Source of the DNA: JAIBBG01 sp043748015
GTDB taxonomy: Bacteria > Bacteroidota > Bacteroidia > Flavobacteriales_D > Sanyastnellaceae
Direction of reading: 5' to 3'
DNA: 43,135 bases
Assembly: GCA_043748015.1 (NCBI GenBank)
Contig: JAYTOA010000129.1
Span: 1 to 43,135, forward strand
In this document: piece by piece, positions 17,070 to 24,594 of the stretch
Numbering within the stretch: the first letter of the stretch is position 1
Layout: every line of letters starts with the position of its first letter
Translations under genes and position numbers: made by a program
Notes under the pieces: model-generated
The model's database searches: none
Told to the model about the DNA's origin: nothing
The model's input: the letters and a program-made list of their open reading frames with translations, nothing else

Positions 17070-17372
17070 TTAGGGTTGGCAGGGAAATTCAATGTGACTT
17101 ATGCAATTCATTGGGATGGTCAGTCCATTTTCGAGTAATACGTGTTGGTCACCTGTGGCTATAATTCTTGAACGCAATTTCCTTTGGCATTCACAGTCCT
17201 GCACAATCAAAACAACCGCAACGTTATTGACGTTGTCAAGAACTGCCGCCCTCATCAGATTCGCGCTTCGCATTACTTTCTCCCTTGCGGATGTAAGAAC
17301 ATCTTCAACATGAAAAACCATGCTGTTGATGAGGAAAAGATCGTCGTCTGAATGCGGATTAAGTGTGTTCAT
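17070..17372 (-). CDS. Hypothetical small protein (100 aa)
   Basis: A 100-residue ORF between tilS and dsbD with an ATG start. I do not recognise it. It reads as a plausible soluble protein: an N-terminal helix-like stretch (DDDLFLINSMVFHVEDVLTSAREK), a middle with VNNVAVVLIVQDCECQRKLRSRI, and a C-terminal beta part (VLLENGLTIPMNCISHIEF) that looks like a small beta-barrel/regulatory strand pattern (a glycine turn, then IPM and HIEF). It has no signal peptide or membrane segment. It lies 58 bases downstream of tilS in the same direction and could be cotranscribed. An overlapping plus-strand ORF (16905-17138) looks less protein-like. Coding status is uncertain. Confidence 0.5.
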   Translation of the reverse strand: MNTLNPHSDDDLFLINSMVFHVEDVLTSAREKVMRSANLMRAAVLDNVNNVAVVLIVQDCECQRKLRSRIIATGDQHVLLENGLTIPMNCISHIEFPCQP

Positions 17373-17430
17373 AATATCAGATTGCCTTTAGTTCAGGCGT
17401 CGACATTGAACGCCAATCTTAAAAATTTAG

Positions 17431-18765
17431 TTACAAATTATCTTCAATCACAATTCCGAGAGCGCTGGAGGAAATGTCTGTAATTCGGAAATCGTTGGAA
17501 ATGCGATGACCTAGGATTGCCGCAATTTCTCCGTTGGATTCCAACACAAGAATGTGCTGCTTGTCATATGATGCCACTTTCGACTGAATCAAAAAATCGC
17601 TTACCTTTTGTTTACCACTCATGCCAAGTGGAGTAAACACATCTCCGGCCTTCCATGTTCGAATAATCAGAGGAAAGGAAAGTTTCGCATAGTCGAGAAA
17701 AACCTCAGATTGATCTTTCGCAAAATGTACTTCACTTAAAACACGACGAGATAATCCAATTGTTTTTCGCAGAAAAACATTGGCCGGTAGCGTATCGATT
17801 ATCACCAAATCCAATTCATCTGAATTTCTTTTGCGAATCACCAACTCGCTTTCTTGCTTCCACAATTGATGACTCTGGCTGTCAATTCGCTTCCCCTTTT
17901 GGGAAGAAAGCAGATTCAACGCATCGTCAACTTGAAATGAGGAAAATCCGGTAGGCTCCATAAGTTGCCACATCAAAAGTTGTTTGTACTCAAATTGCAA
18001 TAGCCAATCAATCGTAATGAAAATTCCATCGTTGCGAATAATTTTCTGTTCTTCGATTATCTGATGGATGAATTTCGTCACCAGCGATTCCGCTTCACTG
18101 AAAATCGAAGCGCGTTTCGCGAGTGATTCTTCCAGTCGCGGATTTACTTTTTTCAAGACGGGAATTATTTCATTCCGCAACAGATTGCGTGTGTAATCTG
18201 ACTTCGCATTTGAGCTGTCTTCGCGCCATTTCAGATTATTCTCTATAGCAAAGCGCATAATTTCCTCGCGTGAAAAATTGAGTAGCGGTCTTAGAACATC
18301 GCCCTGAATCATTTTCATTCCGCGCAGAGCGGCGAGCGTTCCGCCTCTAAAAAACTGATGCAAAATCGTTTCTGATTGATCGCCTTGATGATGTGCGGTT
18401 AGAACGTATTTTATATTGTGTTCAATATTCAACTGTTGAAACCATTTGTACCTGGCGTCGCGTGCCCACTCTTGAATACCCTTTTTCAATTCCACATTTT
18501 CATCGCGGTTTGCATGATGCACAAAACATTCAACGCCCAATTTTTCCGCAAGAGCAACAACAAACTTTTCATCAGAATCGCTTTCATCACCACGCAAGCC
18601 GTAATTGACATGGGCAATTGAAAATTTTTGATTGGTTAAAGCAAGAAGATGACAAAGCGCGACACTGTCAAGTCCGCCGCTTACGGCAACCAGAACTGAT
18701 TCATTCGAAGAAAACAAATCAAACGAACGAATCACATTCGAAAAATTATTTCGAGTGATCAGCAT
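17431..18765 (-). CDS. tilS: tRNA(Ile)-lysidine synthase
   Basis: A 444-residue enzyme that attaches lysine to C34 of the CAU-anticodon tRNA-Ile, converting it to an AUA reader. The N-type ATPase PP-loop SGGLDS is at residues 29-34, followed by IAHVNYGLRGDESDSDE, ARDARYKWF, LTAHHQGDQSETILHQFFRG and GALRG-like LAALRGM, all diagnostic. The C-terminal region carries the TilS substrate-binding domain (RTWKAGDVFTPLGMSGKQKVSDFL). It starts 24 bases after the stop of the SpoIIE-type phosphatase gene in the same direction, so the two are probably cotranscribed. This is an essential housekeeping function with the usual length; nothing unusual was seen. Confidence 0.95.
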   Translation of the reverse strand: MLITRNNFSNVIRSFDLFSSNESVLVAVSGGLDSVALCHLLALTNQKFSIAHVNYGLRGDESDSDEKFVVALAEKLGVECFVHHANRDENVELKKGIQEWARDARYKWFQQLNIEHNIKYVLTAHHQGDQSETILHQFFRGGTLAALRGMKMIQGDVLRPLLNFSREEIMRFAIENNLKWREDSSNAKSDYTRNLLRNEIIPVLKKVNPRLEESLAKRASIFSEAESLVTKFIHQIIEEQKIIRNDGIFITIDWLLQFEYKQLLMWQLMEPTGFSSFQVDDALNLLSSQKGKRIDSQSHQLWKQESELVIRKRNSDELDLVIIDTLPANVFLRKTIGLSRRVLSEVHFAKDQSEVFLDYAKLSFPLIIRTWKAGDVFTPLGMSGKQKVSDFLIQSKVASYDKQHILVLESNGEIAAILGHRISNDFRITDISSSALGIVIEDNL

Positions 18766-18789
18766 CCTGCGAAAATACTGTTGAAGTTT

Positions 18790-20013
18790 TTAGAAGAAGC
18801 GGCAACTTAGAATCGCAATGTCATCGTTGTATGGTGCGTCGCCTTTGAATTCATTCAATGATTGTAGAATGGTATTGTTCAGCTCGAGCATTCCGTCTTT
18901 GAAATAAGTAAGAATCAATTTTTCCAGTCTGTCTGTTCCGTATTCCTCGTCATTGACATTTTCTGTTTCAACGAGACCGTCAGTGAAAGAAACGAGAACT
19001 GCACCCGGCTCCATTTTCAATTCACCTTCCACGACTTTGGGCAGTACTTCAAACATCCCAAGTCCAATGGTGCCAAGTTTAAGTACCTGAGTGTAGCCAT
19101 TGCGATCAGCGACCACGGGCGGATTATGACCGCAATTGATGTAATTGAGCATGCGTGTTGATTTGCGGTATACAGCAAGAAAAAGTGTGATGTATTTTTC
19201 ACCAAGAGCTGTTTGCATGACGCGCTCATTGAGTTCTCGCACAATTTCCACGAGGTCACCATTTCTGTATGCGAAAATAGATCGCAGATATGCCTGAAAA
19301 TTCGCCATGAGAAACGCAGCGCTTACACCTTTTCCTGAGACATCGGCCATACAAAGCACCACTTCGTCTTCGTTCAATTCCATGAAATCATAATAGTCGC
19401 CACCTACTTGCTGATGCGCCTTATAGAATGCGCTAACCTCATAGCTGCTGTTTTTCGGGAGACTATGCGGTAGCAAAATCGCTTGCATTTCTGCGGCGAG
19501 TTCAAGCTCCTTTTTCACGCGTTCCTGAATCAATCTTTCTTCCTGGAGTTTGCGATTCTGAATAGCGGCCACAAGCACGTTCGTAAGTGTCTGAATAAAC
19601 TTCATGTGCTTGATCACAGGCGAAATGCGAATGGCTTGTTCTCCATGATCACCAATCAACAAATACGCGACCGGCTCGTCGTTTTGCATTACAGGAATGG
19701 TGAGGTCGAAAGCCTCACTTGTCATTTCTGTAGTGAGCGTTATTTCATTCTTCTGACGAAAAAAAGATTCGTCATCGATATCGTGAATTTCTCCTTCTTG
19801 AACGCCATACTTTAGAATGCACTTCCACTTTTCTTCGCGTGTAAAAAGAATGAGTTTTTCGATGAGTAACTTTTCACGCAACACCTTCTCGTACTCTTCG
19901 AGCAATCTGTCAACGCTGAGATTTTCATTGATAGCCGTGGTAATCTCCAGCAACGCGTTCAGTTTAAAATCGCGCTGTCGTAGTTTCTCGGTGAGTCGGC
20001 TTGTTTGAGTCAT
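18790..20013 (-). CDS. GAF-like domain plus PPM/SpoIIE-type serine phosphatase
   Basis: A 407-residue cytosolic signalling protein. Residues about 20-155 look like a GAF-type sensor domain (LLEITTAINENLSVDRLLEEYE at its start, DLTIPVMQNDEPVAYLLIGD in its core). Residues 155-185 form a charged helical linker, and 190-407 a SpoIIE/PP2C phosphatase with the metal-binding QVGGDYYDF, VLCMADVSGKGVSAAFLMA, INCGHNPP and VSFTDGLVETEN motifs and a final PYNDDIAILSCRF. Such proteins dephosphorylate anti-sigma-factor antagonists or similar STAS proteins in partner-switching pathways. No STAS, anti-sigma or kinase partner is in the window, so the target is unknown. It sits between an lpxD-like gene and tilS, 77 and 24 bases apart. 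Confidence 0.88.
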   Translation of the reverse strand: MTQTSRLTEKLRQRDFKLNALLEITTAINENLSVDRLLEEYEKVLREKLLIEKLILFTREEKWKCILKYGVQEGEIHDIDDESFFRQKNEITLTTEMTSEAFDLTIPVMQNDEPVAYLLIGDHGEQAIRISPVIKHMKFIQTLTNVLVAAIQNRKLQEERLIQERVKKELELAAEMQAILLPHSLPKNSSYEVSAFYKAHQQVGGDYYDFMELNEDEVVLCMADVSGKGVSAAFLMANFQAYLRSIFAYRNGDLVEIVRELNERVMQTALGEKYITLFLAVYRKSTRMLNYINCGHNPPVVADRNGYTQVLKLGTIGLGMFEVLPKVVEGELKMEPGAVLVSFTDGLVETENVNDEEYGTDRLEKLILTYFKDGMLELNNTILQSLNEFKGDAPYNDDIAILSCRFF

Positions 20014-20090
20014 GTTGTTTTGTGCGGTTTACAAAATTGAACATCTTGTCATGCCATTTCACAGCCTGATGATGAAATGAATCAACAATG

Positions 20091-21023
20091 TCAAATCGAA
20101 AATTTTTTGATCAGTTCGGGTAGTTTCTTGATGATGGCAAGTTCGCGCCATTTGACGCGCGCTTCCTCTGCCGGACTTCCGAAATAGGTCCTTCCTTCTT
20201 CGGTGTCTTTGAATACACCGCTTTGCCCAAGCACCACGGAACCTTTGCGTAGAAGTAAATCGCTGGGCACACCCACTTGTCCCCAAAGGATAACGTTGTC
20301 TTCAATCACTACACATCCGGCAATACCGACCTGTGCGGCGAAAAGACAATTATTTCCAATCACCGTATCGTGGCCGACATGTACCTGGTTGTCCATTTTC
20401 GTTCCGCTTCCGATGCGTGTATCAGCAGAAACCCCTCTATCAATGGTGCATGCGGCGCCAATTTCCACCCGATCACCAATTTCCACACTTCCAATAGAAT
20501 GCATTTTATCTCTTCCGGTAGGACGCGATTTATAGTAGAATGCATCGCTTCCAATGACCGCGTTTGCGTGAATAATGCAATCGTTTCCCATATGCACATT
20601 ATCATAAAGCACAACACCGGGATGAATGATGCAACGATCGCCAATGGTGATGTGTTCTGACATGATTACGCTAGGATGAATCTGGCAATCAGAACCAATT
20701 TTCACATCCGCGCCACGATTTCCTTCCGGCATTTTCCATGGAGAAAAATGGCGGGTAAGAAAATTATAATCACGACATGGATCCTCAGAAAAGATCAACG
20801 CTTTACCATTCGGTCTTTCAACTTGTTGGTTGATGAGCACTATGGTGGCCGCGCAATTCAATGCCTTCTCGTAGTATTTGGGATGATCGACAAACACAAG
20901 ATCACCAGCTTCCACTTTGTGAATCTCATTGATTCCGGTTATGGGAAAATCATCAGGGCCATCGTATTTACAATTGATGAGTGCAGCAATTTGCGCTAAT
21001 GTTTGTGGAGTATTGAGCTTCAT
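20091..21023 (-). CDS. lpxD: LpxD-like UDP-3-O-acylglucosamine N-acyltransferase
   Basis: A 310-residue acyltransferase. Residues 1-95 match the LpxD N-terminal uridine-binding-type domain (GINEIHKVEAGDLVFVDHPKYY). Residues 105-270 form a left-handed beta helix of hexapeptide repeats (IHPSVIMSEHITIGDRCIIHPG and following). The catalytic region HVGHDTVIGNNCLFAAQVGIAG matches the family's active-site His. Canonical LpxD adds the second acyl chain in lipid A synthesis. However, the protein is shorter than typical LpxD (about 340), and Bacteroidota often carry a second LpxD-like paralogue, so the substrate may differ; the gene symbol is provisional. It has its own -7 element, follows the efp terminator and appears to head a unit with the phosphatase and tilS. 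Confidence 0.75.
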   Translation of the reverse strand: MKLNTPQTLAQIAALINCKYDGPDDFPITGINEIHKVEAGDLVFVDHPKYYEKALNCAATIVLINQQVERPNGKALIFSEDPCRDYNFLTRHFSPWKMPEGNRGADVKIGSDCQIHPSVIMSEHITIGDRCIIHPGVVLYDNVHMGNDCIIHANAVIGSDAFYYKSRPTGRDKMHSIGSVEIGDRVEIGAACTIDRGVSADTRIGSGTKMDNQVHVGHDTVIGNNCLFAAQVGIAGCVVIEDNVILWGQVGVPSDLLLRKGSVVLGQSGVFKDTEEGRTYFGSPAEEARVKWRELAIIKKLPELIKKFSI

Positions 21024-21033
21024 GTTGTGAGGT

Positions 21034-21041
21034 CAAAATTA
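21034..21041 (-). promoter_or_regulatory. Candidate -7 element for lpxD
   Basis: TAATTTTG on the minus strand is an exact TAnnTTTG match 10 bases before the ATG at 21023. The -33 region has no clear TTG. Confidence 0.4.
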
Positions 21042-21082
21042 GCACGGGAAAATCTTTTAAGTTATTGGTTATTGAGTTAAAA

Positions 21083-21109
21083 GTTATTGCGCGAAACGCG
21101 TCACATAAG
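21083..21109 (+). repeat. Dispersed repeat, copy 1
   Basis: The sequence begins GTTATTGCGCGAAACGC and ends ACATAAG. Closely similar sequences occur inverted at 26952-26978 and, shortened, at 26998-27014. It is preceded at 21061 by GTTATTGGTTATTG, like the flanks of the other copies. It is an intergenic non-coding repeat of unknown origin. Confidence 0.7.
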
Positions 21110-21202
21110 TTTTCAAAAAATCCCTTTGCAAATACCGTTAATTGTGACAATACCGAGACGACCTTCCTTTTCCCAATACCCAATACCAATTACACCATAC
21201 CC

Positions 21203-21236
21203 TAAAAACAAAAGGCTGTCTTTGTTGGACAGCCTC
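21203..21236 (-). terminator. Rho-independent terminator after efp
   Basis: A perfect stem AGGCTGTC / GACAGCCT around a 7-base loop lies 20 bases past the efp stop; on the minus strand it is followed by TTTTGTTTTT. Confidence 0.88.
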
Positions 21237-21255
21237 GATATGTTTATAGATCAAA

Positions 21256-21822
21256 TTATTTTTTCACTCTTTCGTGATACTGACCTGAGGTAGTATCCAC
21301 ACGAATAGTGTCTCCTTCATTGATAAAAAGAGGAACACGCACTTCGCCTCCGATATCCAGTGTTGCCGGCTTGGTAGCGTTCGTTGCAGTATCGCCGCGA
21401 ACACCCGGCTCAGTATAAGTGATAAGATATTCAACGTATTGAGGAAGATCGCAGCTCATTGGTTGATCGTCTTCAGTATTAAAGAGCACCATGCACTTCA
21501 TACCTTCCTTGAGGAATTGTGGCGCATTGATCATCGCCTCCGGAATACCGATTTGCTCAAAATCTTCGAGGTTCATGAAATTATAATTCTCGTCCTTATA
21601 AAGGAACTGGTATTCGCGGGTTTCAATCCTAACCACATCAATGGCTACACCACTGTTGAAAGTCTTATCGACAATCTTTCCGTTGTTGAGGTTTTTGATT
21701 TTCGTTCTAACGAAAGCGGGACCTTTTCCAGGTTTTACGTGAAGAAATTCCATCACACGCCAGATGTGGGTATCCATTTTAAAACAGAGTCCGTTGGAAA
21801 TGTCTGCTGTAGTCGTTGCCAT
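21256..21822 (-). CDS. efp: Translation elongation factor P
   Basis: A 188-residue elongation factor P, which rescues ribosomes stalled at polyproline. The three-domain pattern is visible: the KOW-like domain I with KPGKGPAFVRTKIKNL (the Lys at the PGKG turn is the usual tip residue), domain II with YQFLYKDENYNFMNLEDFEQ, and the C-terminal signature VRGDTATNATKPATLDIGGEVRVPLFINEGDTIRVDT. The ATG at 21822 was chosen over a TTG at 21846 for two reasons: it gives the standard 188 residues, and the upstream codon lies inside the -7 element. It is a single-gene unit with its own promoter and a terminator. No EpmA or EpmB modification gene is nearby. Confidence 0.97.
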   Translation of the reverse strand: MATTTADISNGLCFKMDTHIWRVMEFLHVKPGKGPAFVRTKIKNLNNGKIVDKTFNSGVAIDVVRIETREYQFLYKDENYNFMNLEDFEQIGIPEAMINAPQFLKEGMKCMVLFNTEDDQPMSCDLPQYVEYLITYTEPGVRGDTATNATKPATLDIGGEVRVPLFINEGDTIRVDTTSGQYHERVKK

Positions 21823-21843
21823 TGTATTGATTTTTAACGGCCG

Positions 21844-21874
21844 CAAAAGTACGACTGTGAAGCGCCCCTCGCAA
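21844..21874 (-). promoter_or_regulatory. Strong Bacteroidota-type promoter for efp
   Basis: On the minus strand TTG (21874-21872) is separated by 20 bases from TACTTTTG (21851-21844), matching the Bacteroidota primary sigma consensus at both elements. The predicted start leaves a leader of roughly 15 bases before the ATG at 21822. Confidence 0.75.
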
Positions 21875-21880
21875 GTGCAG

Positions 21881-22789
21881 CTATTTCGCCTTCACCATCA
21901 CTTCTACCCGGCGGTTTTTGTTTTGATCCTGGATGGTGACTTCCGGCCAGATGAGCGGTTTCGTCATGGCAAATCCTTTGAAGCTCAGGCGCGATGCATC
22001 AACACCATTGGCTATTAGGTGATCATAAATTGCCTGTGCGCGCGTCCATGATAAATTTGATTCTTGTGTGTCCATATCAACGCCGTCGGGACCTTTTATC
22101 GGGCCGCAACAGATGTGTCCTTGTATTTCAATTTCGAGTGTCGGATTGTCGATCATGATTTGAAGTAATTTCTTCAAAACAGGTTTCGCCTGACTCACTG
22201 GGATATGCTTTCCCGGAATAAAATTGAGTCCGTCAAGAACGAGTGTTTCACCAACGTTCAGTTCAATAATTTCCTCAAGCTTTTTGTTGGAAGTAATGTT
22301 TGAAGTCGGCTGATTGGTTTCAATTGGAACACTCAACGTTTCCACTTTCATGAAAACAAAATCAACGCGTCGGTTATTGGAATTGGCACCTTCTTCAGAA
22401 CAAGGTTTCGCTGCGTTTGTTTCTGATTGAATGTGAATGTTTTTAGAATAGCTGCGCGATTCAAAATAATTGACCAGGTATTCAACGCGATGCGCTGCTA
22501 CTTTTTCATTTTGATCTTCGTAGTTGTTGCAATCTGCAAGGCCGATGATTTTTACCTCGCAAATATTCGACTTGAAAAAACTGCTGTCGTAACCACTTGT
22601 GCTGAGCCTGGCGTATATCTCGTTCGCGTCGATAGCAATTCGATTCGGTTCAAAAAACCATGACAGCTTTTTGACTTCCTGCGAAGCAGAAGAAATGATA
22701 AAAGAGAAAAACAAAAACGCGCCAGACAAAAGATTGCGCAAGTGTTTGTGTACTGAAAAAAATCTATGGTTGATATTCCTGTGCACCAT
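21881..22789 (-). CDS. OmpA-family exported protein
   Basis: A 302-residue protein with an N-terminal membrane segment (LLSGAFLFFSFIISSAS) acting as a signal peptide, a middle region of about 150 residues with OmpA-like character of its own (RVEYLVNYFESRSYSK, NSNNRRVDFVF), and a C-terminal OmpA-like peptidoglycan-binding domain (LEIEIQGHICCG, LSWTRAQAIYDHLIANGVDASRLSFKGFA, NKNRRVEVMV). The usual GHTD loop is replaced by GHICCG, a cysteine-bearing variant I recall from other Bacteroidota. The protein probably tethers the outer membrane or a complex to the cell wall. Its start overlaps the end of the preceding DUF3299-like gene by 26 bases, so it belongs to the ABC module upstream and is likely translated with it. 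Confidence 0.85.
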   Translation of the reverse strand: MVHRNINHRFFSVHKHLRNLLSGAFLFFSFIISSASQEVKKLSWFFEPNRIAIDANEIYARLSTSGYDSSFFKSNICEVKIIGLADCNNYEDQNEKVAAHRVEYLVNYFESRSYSKNIHIQSETNAAKPCSEEGANSNNRRVDFVFMKVETLSVPIETNQPTSNITSNKKLEEIIELNVGETLVLDGLNFIPGKHIPVSQAKPVLKKLLQIMIDNPTLEIEIQGHICCGPIKGPDGVDMDTQESNLSWTRAQAIYDHLIANGVDASRLSFKGFAMTKPLIWPEVTIQDQNKNRRVEVMVKAK

Positions 22790-23312
22790 CCAGTATGTAG
22801 TTCATCTGGTAAATGTCAGTGGCATTGAGCTTTAGTTTGCCTTTGAATGTAAGGCGCTCATCTGTTTTATATGTTCTGTTTTTTCCGCTGAAACGAAGAT
22901 CCACTACGCTCTCCGGACCACCACCACCGCAGAAATAACAGTTCGCATAAGGATAGCGCGAAATCACATAAAAATTCTCGTCGTAATCAACAGGAATAAC
23001 GTAACCTGTGATAAAAACTTCCTTGCCTTCAAGTGATTTTACGCTCGGACCAAAAGTCGGTTTCCAATAATACATATCGAGATCAGCAACGTAAACTTCT
23101 TTGAAAGCAACATCTGTGAGTGAGTGCCAGGTGAGTTCCACTATTTGTCCTTCGGCGAAATGTGGAATCACTGCAAGGCTTTTACCATATGTCCAATCGA
23201 TCACTGTTTTCGCGACAGCGGGTTGATCGGCCTTCTTTTCATACTGAATAAAACCATAGGTGCCGATGATGGCCGTGATACCAATAAACAGAAACAAAAT
23301 CTTCTTAACCAT
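22764..23312 (-). CDS. Exported DUF3299-like protein
   Basis: A 182-residue protein beginning MVKKILFLFIGITAIIGTYGF, a signal peptide or single membrane anchor. The ATG at 23312 was chosen because the longer frame begins on TTG; it overlaps the permease stop by 8 bases. The core reads LEGKEVFITGYVIPVDYDENFYVISRYPYA, then CYFCGGGGPESVVDLRF and a final TFKGKLKLN strand. This fits the DUF3299 pattern (GYMIP-type strand, Cys cluster, OB-like beta barrel). DUF3299 proteins are periplasmic, of unknown biochemistry, and I recall them beside MacB-like ABC transporters in zinc-regulated loci. The two Cys of CYFC could bind metal. It sits inside a tightly overlapping ABC operon. Confidence 0.7.
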   Translation of the reverse strand: MVKKILFLFIGITAIIGTYGFIQYEKKADQPAVAKTVIDWTYGKSLAVIPHFAEGQIVELTWHSLTDVAFKEVYVADLDMYYWKPTFGPSVKSLEGKEVFITGYVIPVDYDENFYVISRYPYANCYFCGGGGPESVVDLRFSGKNRTYKTDERLTFKGKLKLNATDIYQMNYILDGAQEYQP

Positions 23313-24594
23313 TCGAAAGCGTTTTAGAAATATCAATGCGCAGAGCGCGTATCGCAGGCAACAATGACGCCAATATTCCTATGAGCAAAGTTATTCCGAA
23401 CAATAGCATTTCCCAAGATGTAATGCCCAATTTGTCTAAACTGTAGTGGAAATTATCGCGCATAGTATTACTCAGAATAAGCAATCCAATTCTACTCAAC
23501 GCAATTCCGCACGCAAAGCCAAGCACTACAAGTAGTAATCCTTCCTGAAGGATCAACGTGAACAATGTTCGACGTGTTCCGCCCATTGTGCGCATCAAAG
23601 CCAGCTCATATTTTCTTTCGCGCATAGAATTGAAAAGAGAAATAAAAATGCTAATGAAAGATAGGATCGTTATGACGACCGCTATTGCCGTGACTGTGCT
23701 TAAACCAAGACCGAAGTTGTTCATCAACCTTGAATTTTCTACTGCAACATTGGCCAACTGCATGGTAGTATTTTCGGTCAACTTAGAAAGCAATCCGAAA
23801 GCTCCCTTGTTGCGCTTCATGATGAGATAAGCGGTCATCTCACGGTCGGGCTCTTCATCTAATGCATCGAGTGCATGACCAGCGTGTGATTCGCCTTCCA
23901 CATGTTCGTGATCATGATCTTCTTGTGCATGATCATCTTGCGCATGATCTTCGTCATCGTGACCATGTTCGTGAACCAACCAGGTTGATTCCACCGGAGT
24001 AAGAATGAGGTTGTCGATGGCGCTATTGCTCTTGGCAAAAACACCGACAACTTTGTATGGTTTGTCGTGGTGATGAGCGTCCAGATCCCCTTCAGCAGCG
24101 TTGTCAAAGCCATGAACACTTGTGAATGTGCTCCCCAGTTTCAGTCCTGTTTCTTTAGCAACGGTGTATCCAACGGTCACTTCAAAAGGCTTCTCGAACA
24201 TGACGCCCTCAGACAAGGTGCATTGATAGTGTTCAGGATATTTCGACGTGGATCCAACGATTCGGTATTTCTCGTAGTTATCTCCGTATGCAAGCGGAAT
24301 TGCCATTTCCACCATGGGATTTCGGATAATCTTTTTCGCGTCCGATACTTTGATGTTTCCTGTTGGCGCATCCACGTGATATACATTGGCGAGAATACTT
24401 TGCAGAGGGCTGCCCTTGGCGGCGAGAACAAAATCAATGTCTTTGATATTGCGGTCAAACTTTTCGCTGATTTGATCTTTAAGAAGTAACATCAGCGAAA
24501 TGATACCAATACCGAAAGCGAGCAACACAATGCTCAACAAGGTGTTCATCGGTTTGAACCGAATATTGCTCCAGGATATTTTCAGCAGGTTCAT
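23305..24594 (-). CDS. FtsX/MacB-type ABC transporter permease with histidine-rich loop
   Basis: A 429-residue permease with the four-helix FtsX/LolC plan: TM1 at about 20-38, a large extracytoplasmic domain (40-300), then three TM helices at about 308-330, 360-380 and 398-420 with the ERKYELALMRTMGGTRRTLF coupling motif. Within the extracytoplasmic domain, residues 208-240 contain ten His plus many Asp/Glu (HEHGHDDEDH and DHDHEHVEGESH stretches), and HHH occurs at 174-176. Such low-complexity His/acidic loops usually bind Zn, Ni, Co or Cu. The gene overlaps the ATPase gene by 4 bases (ATGA) and the next gene by 8, so all are coupled. Type VII ABC systems of this kind move lipids or proteins or do mechanical work rather than import ions directly. 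Confidence 0.9.
   Translation of the reverse strand: MNLLKISWSNIRFKPMNTLLSIVLLAFGIGIISLMLLLKDQISEKFDRNIKDIDFVLAAKGSPLQSILANVYHVDAPTGNIKVSDAKKIIRNPMVEMAIPLAYGDNYEKYRIVGSTSKYPEHYQCTLSEGVMFEKPFEVTVGYTVAKETGLKLGSTFTSVHGFDNAAEGDLDAHHHDKPYKVVGVFAKSNSAIDNLILTPVESTWLVHEHGHDDEDHAQDDHAQEDHDHEHVEGESHAGHALDALDEEPDREMTAYLIMKRNKGAFGLLSKLTENTTMQLANVAVENSRLMNNFGLGLSTVTAIAVVITILSFISIFISLFNSMRERKYELALMRTMGGTRRTLFTLILQEGLLLVVLGFACGIALSRIGLLILSNTMRDNFHYSLDKLGITSWEMLLFGITLLIGILASLLPAIRALRIDISKTLSNG
23875..23973 (-). other. Coding region of the His/Asp/Glu-rich loop in the permease
   Basis: This 99-base stretch encodes ten His in 33 residues. It consists of near-repeats of GATCATG/GATCTTC-type units (protein pattern DHAQDDHAQEDHDHEH), suggesting growth by short tandem duplication. 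It is predicted to face the periplasm. Confidence 0.8.

Noticed and set aside
16905..17138. 77-residue plus-strand ORF upstream of dsbD
   Set aside because: It overlaps the dsbD promoter region and palindrome and the 3' part of the better minus-strand candidate; no protein features.
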